From HKCCE3408 sp038530555 (GTDB taxonomy: Bacteria > Pseudomonadota > Alphaproteobacteria > Rhodobacterales > Rhodobacteraceae), in contig JBCBCN010000011.1 of NCBI GenBank assembly GCA_038530555.1, positions 1 through 64,000 of the forward strand: DNA of 64,000 nucleotides, read 5' to 3'. Positions within the stretch are counted from its first letter, which is position 1, and every line of letters starts with the position of its first letter. Below, one piece after another: positions 1 through 7,887 of the stretch. The notes below the pieces were generated by a model. The model was not told where the DNA came from. It made no database searches and worked only from the letters and a program-made list of their open reading frames with translations. Both the position numbers and the translations under genes were made by a program.

Positions 1-55
1 CGGCCTCCTCATGCACAAGCAAATGCGGAACTTCATTCGGAATAGGATGCGTCAT
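1..55 (-). CDS. suyA: N-terminal fragment, probable sulfolactate sulfo-lyase small subunit SuyA
   Basis: Only the first 18 codons lie in the window; the gene runs off the left edge. The ATG at 55-53 overlaps the stop of the dehydrogenase gene in an ATGA arrangement, so it continues the same minus-strand operon. The readable N-terminus contains HLLVHEEA. SuyA, the SAF-domain small subunit of (R)-sulfolactate sulfo-lyase, typically begins with a similar LVH-(D/E)-xA segment. In the DHPS pathway sulfolactate made by HpsN can be cleaved by SuyAB to pyruvate and sulfite, which fits the neighbours. Eighteen residues are too few for certainty; another SAF-domain lyase such as an altronate or galactarate dehydratase N-domain is possible. 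Confidence 0.5.
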   Translation of the reverse strand, partial: MTHPIPNEVPHLLVHEEA

Positions 56-1044
56 CGGGCTGGGTCCTTTTGGGGTTTGAGGATGATTTTGGGTGCGGGC
101 GTCGTGCCCGCTCGGATATCGGCGAAAGCGCGGGCGCCCTCGGACAATGGGAGCGGCTGGGTCCAGTCGAGCGGGCCAAGTCGGCCCGCGAACATCGCCG
201 CACAGGTGTCGCGGAAGTCCTGGGCGGTGTAGGTATATGTGCCGATGAACGTGATCTCTTGCAGCGTGATGCGGCGGATATCGAGCCCGCCCGCATCGCT
301 GCCCAGCCCGATATGCACGATCACGCCGCCGGGGCTGACATTGGCCGAGGCCGTCGCCCGTGTGGCCTCATAACCCACCGCGTCCACCACCAGAGGAACA
401 TCGCTTGGCGCCGTCTCGACGAGGGTGAGATTGCACTGCTCCGCGAGATAGGCGGCGCGGGTCGGGTTCGGCTCTGCGAGGGTCACGGCGTCCACACCCA
501 TCGCCTTGAGCGCAAGGACTGCCGCGAGGCCGATCGCGCCGCCGCCGATGACATGGGCGCGGCGATCCGCGCTGGGATGCAGCGCCTCGACGCCCAGCCG
601 GACCGCGTGCCAGCTCACGGCCATAGGCTCCGCCAGGGCGGCCTGCTCCAGCGAGATATCATCGGGCACGGCCACCAAATTGCGCTCAGGGATGGCGATA
701 TAGGGCGCAAAGGCCCCCTGGCGGGGCGGCATGGAGATGATCTGCCGGGACGGGCAGAGGTTCTCGCGGCCCGCCCGGCTTGGCGCACTCTTTGGATCGG
801 TCACAAGCGGGTTGATCGTCACCCGCGTCCCATCCAGCGCGCCGCCAACCACAATACCGGCCCCTTCATGGCCCAGGATCAAGGGCGCCGGGCGGCGGTC
901 GTCATGGCCGAGATAGGCGTGCATGTCCGAGCCGCAGATACCGACGCTGTCGATGCGCACAAGGGCCTCGCCCTCTCCCGGCACGGGGTCGGGGACATCG
1001 CGCATCTGCAATGTCTCGACATCGGTGTAGACCAGCGCTCTCAT
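52..1044 (-). CDS. hpsP: Zinc-type (MDR) alcohol dehydrogenase, probable DHPS 2-dehydrogenase
   Basis: This 330-residue protein belongs to the medium-chain dehydrogenase family. It has the catalytic zinc motif GICGSDMH near residue 37, GHEGAGIV near 58, and a Rossmann segment with HVIGGGAIGLAA near 165. The lobe that normally binds structural zinc keeps only one cysteine (in RENLCP), so that metal site is probably absent. In the HPS pathway two dehydrogenases interconvert the DHPS enantiomers through the 2-keto form so that HpsN can act on one of them; this gene and the SDR next door fit that pair. It overlaps the SDR stop by ATGA. Which of the pair is called hpsO or hpsP is from memory. A general polyol dehydrogenase is the alternative. 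Confidence 0.65.
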   Translation of the reverse strand: MRALVYTDVETLQMRDVPDPVPGEGEALVRIDSVGICGSDMHAYLGHDDRRPAPLILGHEGAGIVVGGALDGTRVTINPLVTDPKSAPSRAGRENLCPSRQIISMPPRQGAFAPYIAIPERNLVAVPDDISLEQAALAEPMAVSWHAVRLGVEALHPSADRRAHVIGGGAIGLAAVLALKAMGVDAVTLAEPNPTRAAYLAEQCNLTLVETAPSDVPLVVDAVGYEATRATASANVSPGGVIVHIGLGSDAGGLDIRRITLQEITFIGTYTYTAQDFRDTCAAMFAGRLGPLDWTQPLPLSEGARAFADIRAGTTPAPKIILKPQKDPAR

Positions 1045-1799
1045 TTCGCGGTGAACCCGCCATCGACCATCAGAACCTGCCCGGTCACATAGGCAGACGC
1101 GTCAGAGCACAGAAATAGCAACGGTCCGTCGATATCCTCAAGCTCTCCATTGCGCCCGATGCAGGTCTGCGCGGCGTTGCGGGTGGCGCGGTCGGGATCT
1201 GCGAACACCGCCTCTGTCAACTCGGTGCGGAAAAAGCCCGGGCCGATGGCGTTGGTGTTGATCCCGTCCTTGGACCAGGCTTCGGCCATGGCACGGGTGA
1301 TCTGGGCGACCCCGCCCTTTGACGCCCCATAGCTTAGGCCTGCGGGGAACGCGCGAGTGGATTGCAGCGAGGCGAAGGTCACAATCCGCCCCCAGCCCTT
1401 GGCCTTCATCGCCGGGACCAAGTGCTGGGACAAAAAGAAGGGGACTGTGAGGTTAAGCTGCAGCGTCACGTCCCAGCCTTCCGGTGTGACGGCATCCGCG
1501 ACCTCGCGCGTGTTGATCCCGGCGGCATGAACGAGGATGTCCGGCGCTCCGAAAGGCTCGGCGACTTGAGCGGCCAGGTCTTCGAGCCTGTCCCGGTCAG
1601 ACAGATCGAAGGGCAGGGGGTACAGCGCGCCCTGGGCCTCCGCCTCGAGCGCTCCCAGGGCCTCGGCCCGACGTGCCACGGCCACAACAGATGCGCCCGC
1701 GTCGCTCAGCACCAAGGCCGCCCGGCGACCCAGGCCCGAACTGGCTCCGGTCACGCAGGCAACACGGCCCGACACATCCATCTGAAGCGCCGCCGTCAC
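1041..1799 (-). CDS. hpsO: Short-chain dehydrogenase/reductase, probable DHPS 2-dehydrogenase
   Basis: A classical SDR of 252 residues. It shows the NAD(P) motif TGASSGLG near residue 18, an HAAG segment near 91, and the catalytic YGASK near 157, with the usual C-terminal VTGQVLMVDGG. The first codon is GTG two bases from the hpsN stop; an in-frame ATG at 1781 (MDVSGRVACVTG) is the common SDR beginning and may be the true start. It sits between hpsN and the zinc-type dehydrogenase and overlaps the latter by ATGA. The likely role is oxidation or reduction at C2 of dihydroxypropanesulfonate in the cytoplasm, inferred from this context. Sequence alone supports only a generic SDR. Confidence 0.65.
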   Translation of the reverse strand: MTAALQMDVSGRVACVTGASSGLGRRAALVLSDAGASVVAVARRAEALGALEAEAQGALYPLPFDLSDRDRLEDLAAQVAEPFGAPDILVHAAGINTREVADAVTPEGWDVTLQLNLTVPFFLSQHLVPAMKAKGWGRIVTFASLQSTRAFPAGLSYGASKGGVAQITRAMAEAWSKDGINTNAIGPGFFRTELTEAVFADPDRATRNAAQTCIGRNGELEDIDGPLLFLCSDASAYVTGQVLMVDGGFTAK

Positions 1800-1800
1800 C

Positions 1801-3105
1801 CTAGCCCTCGGCGGTCAGGTCGAAGTTTTCGCCGGGGAAAAACTTGGCGAGCCTTGCATCGGCCGCGCGGGCATGGCCCTCCATCCCCTCTAGCCGGGAG
1901 ATCCGCGCCGTGGCCTCTGCGATCTGGCGCGCGCCCTCACGGGTTGAGCGCTGCCAGGTCACGACCTTCATGTATTTGTGCACGCTCAGACCGCCGGTAT
2001 AGCGCGCCGCACCTGAGGTGGGCAGCACATGGTTGGTGCCCGCGGCCTTGTCGCCATAAGACACGGTCGTCTCTTCGCCCAGAAAGAGTGAGCCATAGCA
2101 GGTGAGCCGGTCCAGCCACCAATCCAAATCCTCGGCCATGACCGTCAAATGCTCGGGCGCATACGCATCCGAGGTCGCGGCCATCTCTTCGCGGTGGGCG
2201 CACAGGATCACCTCGGCATAGTCGCGCCACGCGGCCGCGGCGTTCTCGCGGTTGAGCTCCGGAAGATCGTCGATGAGCTGTGGAACCAGTGACAAGACCT
2301 CCTCGGCCAGGGCGTGATCATCTGTGACCAGCCAGACCGGTGAGTTGTAGCCATGCTCGGCCTGGCTCACGAGATCGGTGGCTACGATGAAGGGATCAGC
2401 GGTCTCGTCCGCCAGGATCAAGCTGTCGGTCGGGCCCGCGATCATATCGATGCCCACGCGCCCGAAGAGGATGCGCTTGGCCTCGGCCACGAATTGATTG
2501 CCCGGCCCGACGATGATGTTGGCTGGCGGCAGACCAAACAGACCGAAGGCCATCGAGGCCACGCCCTGCACGCCGCCTATGGCCATGATCTTATCGGCGC
2601 CACAGACATGGGCGGCATAGACGATCGCGGGGTTCACGCCCTCAGGCTGTGGGGGAGAGGCCACCGTGATGTGCCGGCATCCCGCCACACTGGCCGTGGT
2701 CACCGTCATCACCGCACTGGCGATGTGCCGGTAGCGCCCAGCGGGCACGTAGCAACCGGCGGCGTCGACCGGAATGGTCTTTTGACCGGCGAGAAAGCCG
2801 GGGCGTACCTCCATCTGCACATCCTGGACGCTGCTCTTTTGCAGCTCGGCGAAGCGGCGCACATTATCATGGGCGAACAGGATATCGTCCTTGAGCTTTT
2901 GCGGAACCTTTGCCGACGCCGCCTCGATCTCATCGGCCGTCAGCTCGATATTGCCCGCATATTTGTCGAACTTGGCCGCGTATTCGAGCGCTTTGGCATC
3001 ACCGCCCGCTTCGATGTCTGCGAGGATGCTTTGCACCGTTGCATGGGTTTCCGAAGCATCCGATTTCGACGTTAGCGGCGCTTTCTTAAGGTATTCACGG
3101 GTCAT
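1801..3105 (-). CDS. hpsN: Sulfopropanediol 3-dehydrogenase (histidinol dehydrogenase family)
   Basis: The protein has 434 residues and the full histidinol dehydrogenase fold, including the GPGNQFVAEAKR segment, the IAGPTDS loop and the SQAEHG metal-binding region near residue 258. Histidine biosynthesis genes are absent nearby. Instead it is first in an operon with an SDR and an MDR dehydrogenase and a divergent LacI regulator, the setting of HpsN, which oxidises (R)-2,3-dihydroxypropane-1-sulfonate to (R)-sulfolactate with two NAD. DHPS is a major diatom-derived sulfonate used by marine roseobacters. The start ATG is preceded on the minus strand by about 270 bases holding two palindromic operators. 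A true HisD is the less likely alternative. Confidence 0.8.
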   Translation of the reverse strand: MTREYLKKAPLTSKSDASETHATVQSILADIEAGGDAKALEYAAKFDKYAGNIELTADEIEAASAKVPQKLKDDILFAHDNVRRFAELQKSSVQDVQMEVRPGFLAGQKTIPVDAAGCYVPAGRYRHIASAVMTVTTASVAGCRHITVASPPQPEGVNPAIVYAAHVCGADKIMAIGGVQGVASMAFGLFGLPPANIIVGPGNQFVAEAKRILFGRVGIDMIAGPTDSLILADETADPFIVATDLVSQAEHGYNSPVWLVTDDHALAEEVLSLVPQLIDDLPELNRENAAAAWRDYAEVILCAHREEMAATSDAYAPEHLTVMAEDLDWWLDRLTCYGSLFLGEETTVSYGDKAAGTNHVLPTSGAARYTGGLSVHKYMKVVTWQRSTREGARQIAEATARISRLEGMEGHARAADARLAKFFPGENFDLTAEG

Positions 3106-3221
3106 GGCGTGTGTGTCCTATCGGTAGACGTCTTGAAGAGGCGACGCCGAGACCGCGGGCTATCCGCGACCATGAAAGCCGTGCGTCCTGCCCAAGCCCC
3201 ATCCGGGCGACTCGTGAAATT

Positions 3222-3235
3222 TGTAAGCGCTTACA
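3222..3235. promoter_or_regulatory. LacI-family operator 1 (perfect palindrome)
   Basis: TGTAAGCGCTTACA is a perfect 14-base palindrome with the central CG typical of LacI/GalR operators. It lies between divergent hpsN and the lacI-type gene, 117 bases upstream of hpsN. It is probably bound by the adjacent regulator. Confidence 0.75.
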
Positions 3236-3243
3236 CAGCCCCG

Positions 3244-3257
3244 TGCAAGCGTTTACA
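3244..3257. promoter_or_regulatory. LacI-family operator 2 (imperfect palindrome)
   Basis: TGCAAGCGTTTACA repeats operator 1 with two changes. The centres are 22 bases apart, about two helical turns, so two dimers could bind the same face of the DNA. Confidence 0.6.
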
Positions 3258-3375
3258 TCCCGTAAAGAATTACCCTATTCTGCGCGCCGATCACATCGTT
3301 GCTTTGGCCCGAACAGTATGGCCGGGCATGCGCTTGGCGCAACGGAACACACGAGCCAAGGAGGCGTAGCGGCCC

Positions 3376-4401
3376 ATGGGCGCATCCCCCGAAAACACTT
3401 CGCTGCCGACACTCGCTGACGTGGCAAAGCGCGCCAATGTGTCGACCGCGACCGTGTCTCGATGTTTGAATTCGCCGGACCGCGTCGTCGGCAAAACGCG
3501 CGACCGCGTTCTGAAGGCCGTGTCCGAGCTGGGCTATGCGCCGAATTTCGGGGCGCAAGCGCTGGCGGGCAAACAGACCAACACCGTGGGCGCGGTGATC
3601 CCAACGATGGAAAACGCGGTCTTCGCGCGCGGCATCCAGGCCTTGCAGGAAGAGCTGGGTCGCCATGGCAAAACCCTTTTGATCGCGTCATCAGCCTATC
3701 GATCCGAGCTAGAGGAGGAGCAGGTGCGCACTCTGGTGGCCCGCGGTGCCGACGCCCTCCTTCTCATTGGCTATGATCGGAGCCCTGAGCTGTACGCGTT
3801 TTTGTCCAAGCGTGCCGTGCCGACACTTGTGGCTTGGTCCTACGTTCCCGGATACGATCAGCCGTCGATTGGCTTTGATAATCGCGCATCCATGGCCGCA
3901 ATGTGTCGTTTAGTGATCGGCCATGGCCACCGGAAAATCGCCTGCATTTCCGCGCCGACGGCCTCCAATGACCGGGCGCGAGGCCGCGTGAACGGCATTC
4001 GCCACGCCATGGCCGAAGCTGGCCTCGATGGGGGCGCGTTGAGGCTTATCGAAACACCTTACGGCATCGAAAATGGGGAAACGGCATTCCGCGAGATTAT
4101 GGCCGCTGACCCTGAGACCACAGCCGTGATGTGTGTCAACGACGTGCTTGCAATCGGCGCCCTGCGCGCAGCGCGCGAGATGGGCCTTACCGTGCCGGAG
4201 GACGTTTCGATCACGGGCTTCGATGATCTTGAAATTGCCATTTTGGCCGATCCAGCGCTGACGACGGTCCATGTGCCGCATCGCGAAATGGGCCGCCGCG
4301 CAGCCGGAATGCTCATCGGCATGCTGCGCGACCGGGAAAAGCCCGCCTCGGTGCGACTGCCAACCGATATCCGCATGCGCCGATCCTTGGGGCCTGCCTG
4401 A
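3376..4401 (+). CDS. LacI/GalR-family transcriptional regulator of the DHPS operon
   Basis: The 341-residue product has an N-terminal LacI helix-turn-helix near residues 12-35 (LADVAKRANVSTATVSRCL), a hinge helix, and a periplasmic-binding-protein-like effector domain containing HRKIACIS and CVNDVLAIGALRA. It is divergent from hpsN with two LacI-type operators between the genes, so it most likely represses the operon and itself. The inducer is not readable from sequence; DHPS or a pathway intermediate is a reasonable guess. An AAGGAG ribosome site lies about 11 bases ahead of the ATG. Confidence 0.85.
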   Translation: MGASPENTSLPTLADVAKRANVSTATVSRCLNSPDRVVGKTRDRVLKAVSELGYAPNFGAQALAGKQTNTVGAVIPTMENAVFARGIQALQEELGRHGKTLLIASSAYRSELEEEQVRTLVARGADALLLIGYDRSPELYAFLSKRAVPTLVAWSYVPGYDQPSIGFDNRASMAAMCRLVIGHGHRKIACISAPTASNDRARGRVNGIRHAMAEAGLDGGALRLIETPYGIENGETAFREIMAADPETTAVMCVNDVLAIGALRAAREMGLTVPEDVSITGFDDLEIAILADPALTTVHVPHREMGRRAAGMLIGMLRDREKPASVRLPTDIRMRRSLGPA

Positions 4402-4456
4402 CAGCGTCGACCGAGGCGCCTCTCATATGCACAATGTGCTTTGCTTTCAGCGCGCC

Positions 4457-6166
4457 CTAACGCGCCGCGCTTCGAGACGATTTGGTCGTTTGGCAAACGC
4501 GGCTCAATTGCGAGACAAAGCCTGCTGTGTCGGTGACGAATGAGAGATAGCCGCAATTTTCGAATGTGTGCAGCGTGATTTTCTCGGGGTAAGCGGCGGC
4601 CAATCGCACGACAGATGCATAACTGATCGCGGGGTCATGACGACCCTGAAGCAGCGTTATTGGAATTGGGCAATTGGCAATGCAGGCCCCCCAATCCTCA
4701 GCGGCGTATTCAAAGACCAAAATTGGGTAATCGGTTCCCTGCGCAAGCGTCGCGTGCATCGCTTCATCAAATGCTTCAATTACTTCTGGGCTTTTGGCGG
4801 CCTCCAGATCGGGGGCAAAACCTTTGAGTTGCATCATATGCAACCTGTGAGAGCCAATTATTTTCCAAGCTTTGATGGCTGCGTAAACAAGCGCGCGGTA
4901 GATGCGCTTGGATTGGCCACGCGCCCGCAAAAGGGCCTGCGCAAGCGGAGAAGCCACATCGTCAGCCTGCATCATGCCAGAAGGCACCATCGTCGATTTC
5001 ACCACAACATGGGCAAGGCGCTCGGCCAATAATGGCGCGATTTGGTAGACGAAGACAGATGACATGTAATTCGTCATCAAAACAAATTTGGCGCGGCCTA
5101 ATTGGTCACCGATGGTGGCGATGTCGCTGGCGATGGTTTCCAGATAATCTGTGTCGGCGAGGGGTGGATCGGTTTTGCCAATCCCCGGACGACATACGAC
5201 CGCCACGCATAATCCGGCCTGGGCAAAGGCGCGTTCGACCTTCGCAGGAAAGCCCCTTAGCGTTGCATCTTGTAGCGAGACTATCAGATCACCTTTGAGA
5301 TCGCCGGACAGCAAAAGGTCAATTGTACGACCATCCTTGCCCAGCACGGAGAACTCTTTTCGAAACGGATGTTTGGCCGCCACGGCAATGGGTGAGACGT
5401 CTTGGAAGAAATGCGAAAAAGACAGTGCATCTCGCATCAATTCGGTTTGTGATGTAGCGCCAGATTTATTCAAGATGGACTGCATCTGCGTGCGCACGGT
5501 CGCCACGGATTTGCCGCGTAGACTAGCGATTTCCTTTTGGGTGTGACCTTCGAGAAAAGACAAAAGGACAGACGCCTCGGCCGCGGTAAGCCCATAAGCA
5601 GACGTCAAAAAAGCTTGAATATCCGCTGACCATTGCCGGTCCACGACAAATACCAACATCCTTTCTTTGCCCGCCTCCACGGTCGGGACAAAGACAAGCG
5701 TAGCGGCTTTCGCAGAATGCGTGCTGGGCGCGCGTTTGATGATGACCGAGCTGGGAATATTGCGCCTGAGAAGGCCCGCGCGAATAATCTCCGAGAGCTC
5801 TTGCCCACCCTCGACCGCATAGGGCAAATCGTCGATCCTATCCCCTGGGCTCACGGGCAGATGGGCCAACGCCGTTTCATTCATATCGCGCAATTGGCCA
5901 TCGCGATCGGCCACCATCACCGCATAGGGCAGGGCATTGATCATCTGCCGCAATTGCGGCGAGATCAGCCCCTCGCTGTCTGTGGAGATCGCCGTCAGCG
6001 TATCGTCGACACTCGATTCCAGTGTGTCGATATCCGCCTTGCTTGGCGAAGACTGTTCAAACACCGCGTTCCACGTGTTGACCAGTTCCGTCAGGCGCGC
6101 GGGGTTCTCTGAGACAAGCCTGAGACTGGCCTCGACATCCTTGAATGGGCTGGGATCTCGCGTCAT
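4457..6166 (-). CDS. LuxR-type HTH regulator fused to a degenerate alpha/beta-hydrolase domain
   Basis: The 569-residue protein has three parts. Residues about 70-180 look PAS-like (INALPYAVMVADRDGQL). Residues 190-250 form a LuxR/NarL helix-turn-helix (YGLTAAEASVLL, QKEIASLRGKSVATVRTQ). Residues 265-555 have an alpha/beta-hydrolase layout, with CRPGIGKTDPP and the acid loop LLQGRHDP. The nucleophile elbow, usually GxSxG, reads TNYMS (365-369), with Tyr367 where Ser is expected. The catalytic histidine position reads ENCGY, Tyr540; only Asp511 is kept. The hydrolase half is therefore probably a ligand sensor rather than an enzyme. A 20-base palindrome lies 28 bases upstream of the ATG and may be its operator. 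The signal and targets are unknown. Confidence 0.75.
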   Translation of the reverse strand: MTRDPSPFKDVEASLRLVSENPARLTELVNTWNAVFEQSSPSKADIDTLESSVDDTLTAISTDSEGLISPQLRQMINALPYAVMVADRDGQLRDMNETALAHLPVSPGDRIDDLPYAVEGGQELSEIIRAGLLRRNIPSSVIIKRAPSTHSAKAATLVFVPTVEAGKERMLVFVVDRQWSADIQAFLTSAYGLTAAEASVLLSFLEGHTQKEIASLRGKSVATVRTQMQSILNKSGATSQTELMRDALSFSHFFQDVSPIAVAAKHPFRKEFSVLGKDGRTIDLLLSGDLKGDLIVSLQDATLRGFPAKVERAFAQAGLCVAVVCRPGIGKTDPPLADTDYLETIASDIATIGDQLGRAKFVLMTNYMSSVFVYQIAPLLAERLAHVVVKSTMVPSGMMQADDVASPLAQALLRARGQSKRIYRALVYAAIKAWKIIGSHRLHMMQLKGFAPDLEAAKSPEVIEAFDEAMHATLAQGTDYPILVFEYAAEDWGACIANCPIPITLLQGRHDPAISYASVVRLAAAYPEKITLHTFENCGYLSFVTDTAGFVSQLSRVCQTTKSSRSAAR

Positions 6167-6193
6167 TCCATCAATTTGTCCGAGCCTCTAACG

Positions 6194-6213
6194 CATACTG
6201 CAAATGCAGTATG
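6194..6213. promoter_or_regulatory. 20-base palindrome between divergent genes
   Basis: Arms CATACTGCA and TGCAGTATG are perfectly inverted around AA. The site lies 28 bases upstream of the LuxR-hydrolase gene and 100 bases upstream of the VPLPA-CTERM gene. The symmetry suits a dimeric regulator, most simply the LuxR-type protein itself. Confidence 0.55.
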
Positions 6214-6312
6214 TCAGGTCATTTCATATCTGCAAACCTTGCCATCGCAACGCGGCGGCAAGGGGGAGATTTCGTTTGCCGGCCGCTCAACACGGTTTGT
6301 TCGGAGTAAGAT

Positions 6313-7023
6313 ATGAACGTTTTTAAAATGAGTTTGGCGGCGGGTCTTCTTGCGGCTGGGTCGGCGCAGGCGGGGGTGTTGGATTTCACTGACGGCAGTT
6401 ACGGCTTTGACTTTGACGATCTAGAGTTTGTCGGCCCGAATGGTGTCGGTGTCGAGACCAAGATCACCGAACGGGCGGCTGGCGTCACTTTCACCATCAC
6501 GCCGCGCTTCCAAGATGGGGAGCCTGAGACATGGTTCGGGCCTGACGGCTTGATCTTCGGGCCGCAGGGCAGTCCGCTCACCGGGCTGAGCATCGTGCCC
6601 GATCAAGACGTGGTGCTGACCTCGCTAGAGGGGCGGTTGCTCAATCCGCAATTCGATTTCTCCTTTGGGCCGAGCCTCCGAGTGCCGCAGCGGCCGGACG
6701 CACCCTCATTTGCCTCGCCCTTTCTCCGCGAATTTCCCGAGTTTCCCACCGACTTGACCGCATTGGAGCTCTTTGAAGGCAATTATACGCTCACCGCGGG
6801 AAGTGAGCTTTTCATCGGCTATTTCACGGACCGAAGCGGCGACGGACGCATCACGCGGCTGTTTTTCGATGGCGCCACGGGCGGCGGCGGTACGCCCACG
6901 GACCCGGTTGACCCTGGTATCGCCCCTGTTCCGCTGCCAGCCAGCGCTGCGCTTTTGCTGGTCGGGCTGGGTGGGCTGGCCGCGCTGAGACGCGCGACGC
7001 GGCGCGCTTCGGCTCAGGCCTAA
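6313..7023 (+). CDS. VPLPA-CTERM sorting-domain protein, function unknown
   Basis: The 236-residue product has an N-terminal signal peptide (MNVFKMSLAAGLLAAGSAQA) and an ordinary beta-rich middle of unknown function. It ends with a DPVDPGIAP linker, the VPLPAS motif, a hydrophobic stretch and a basic tail. This C-terminus is the VPLPA-CTERM signal, known to be processed by a dedicated exosortase in Rhodobacteraceae, so the protein should be exported and anchored or released at the cell surface. No exosortase is in the window. A CGGAG ribosome site stands six bases before the ATG. A second protein with the same C-terminus is encoded at 26242-27018. Confidence 0.8.
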   Translation: MNVFKMSLAAGLLAAGSAQAGVLDFTDGSYGFDFDDLEFVGPNGVGVETKITERAAGVTFTITPRFQDGEPETWFGPDGLIFGPQGSPLTGLSIVPDQDVVLTSLEGRLLNPQFDFSFGPSLRVPQRPDAPSFASPFLREFPEFPTDLTALELFEGNYTLTAGSELFIGYFTDRSGDGRITRLFFDGATGGGGTPTDPVDPGIAPVPLPASAALLLVGLGGLAALRRATRRASAQA

Positions 7024-7042
7024 GCCTAGAGGGCCAATAACA

Positions 7043-7071
7043 GCGGTGGTGGGGCTTCGTCCCATCACCGC
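7043..7071. terminator. Hairpin between convergent genes
   Basis: GCGGTGGTGGG pairs with CCCATCACCGC (11 pairs, one G-T) around a seven-base loop, between the convergent VPLPA-CTERM gene and phnF. No clear T run follows, so termination efficiency is uncertain. Confidence 0.4.
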
Positions 7072-7081
7072 CCGGGTCGCG

Positions 7082-7792
7082 TCACGGGTCCGACATGGTC
7101 AATGTCACGCGATCCGCGGCGAACCAGCTCCTCCCGTATTCCACCGGGGCATCATCGGCATCCACGTTGATACTGACGGTCCGCAGAACCGGTTCGTCCG
7201 GCAAAAGCTGCAGGATTGACGCCTGCGTGTGGGAGGCGCGCTTGGCGGTGATCTCGGTCGATTTCCGAGTGTAATCGGCCAAGCCATGCGCCGCCAAAGC
7301 GGCCGTGACGGATCGGTGCTCGCGCAGCTCTTCAAGCAGGCGGGGAAAGCGCTCTGCCGAGAAGACCGAACAGAAAATCGACAGCGGCGCGCCGTCCGCT
7401 AGGCTGACCCCTTCATAGACATGGACCGCATCGGCGGTGGTCAATCCAAGCGCCTCGGCCTCCCGGGCGCTGGCAGTTCTGGTCTCAAGCGACAGCACCT
7501 TGCGGTCTGCCACGCGCCCAGCGGCCAGCAGGTTTTGTTGGAATCGCACGCGCCGTCCAATCGGGTAGGGCGTGGGCGCGTGGCGCACGAAAACACCGGA
7601 CCCGCGCCTGGGAAAGACGATTTTTTGCTCGGTCAGATCCGCAATGGCGCGCCGGATCGTGTGACGGTTCACACCAAAGCGCTCCGACAGATGCGCCTCG
7701 GTCGGCAGGCGGGCGCCGGGCGCGTAATGGCCTTGAGCGATTTCCTTGAGCAACGTGTCGCGTATCGCGGTCCAGAGGGGGGGACGACCCAT
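7082..7792 (-). CDS. phnF: PhnF, GntR/HutC-family phosphonate operon regulator
   Basis: The 236-residue protein has an N-terminal GntR winged helix (ARLPTEAHLSERFGVNRHTIRRA, near residues 25-45) and a C-terminal UTRA ligand domain with the conserved VEYGRSWF ending. It is divergent from phnG, with 95 bases between the start codons. PhnF proteins repress C-P lyase operons and respond to phosphonate or phosphate state; the exact ligand is not shown by sequence. TTGTATA direct repeats just upstream of phnG are a candidate binding site. Confidence 0.85.
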   Translation of the reverse strand: MGRPPLWTAIRDTLLKEIAQGHYAPGARLPTEAHLSERFGVNRHTIRRAIADLTEQKIVFPRRGSGVFVRHAPTPYPIGRRVRFQQNLLAAGRVADRKVLSLETRTASAREAEALGLTTADAVHVYEGVSLADGAPLSIFCSVFSAERFPRLLEELREHRSVTAALAAHGLADYTRKSTEITAKRASHTQASILQLLPDEPVLRTVSINVDADDAPVEYGRSWFAADRVTLTMSDP

Positions 7793-7793
7793 A

Positions 7794-7811
7794 ATGTCAC
7801 CAAATCTTCAT
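7794..7811 (+). promoter_or_regulatory. Possible Pho box upstream of phnG
   Basis: ATGTCAC-CAAA-TCTTCAT resembles two PhoB half-sites (CTGTCAT) with four bases between, matching 5 and 4 of 7 positions. It lies 77 bases upstream of the phnG ATG. The match is weak. Confidence 0.3.
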
Positions 7812-7850
7812 GCAGGCGGGCTTGCGCCATACTCTGCGACTGGGTAGGAT

Positions 7851-7865
7851 TTGTATAGTTGTATA
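7851..7865 (+). promoter_or_regulatory. TTGTATA direct repeat, candidate PhnF operator
   Basis: TTGTATA occurs at 7851-7857 and 7859-7865, 23-37 bases before phnG. HutC-subfamily GntR regulators often bind TTGTATA-type half-sites, although usually as inverted repeats. Confidence 0.35.
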
Positions 7866-7887
7866 TTTAATTGGACAACCCGGCAAG

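Noticed and set aside
70..1092. 340-codon open frame on the plus strand opposite the MDR dehydrogenase
   Set aside because: It mirrors a well-supported enzyme gene, is Arg/His-rich with no family features, and is a GC-bias shadow.
1801..3105. Calling this gene hisD (histidine biosynthesis)
   Set aside because: There are no other his genes, and the dehydrogenase partners and LacI regulator fit the DHPS pathway better.
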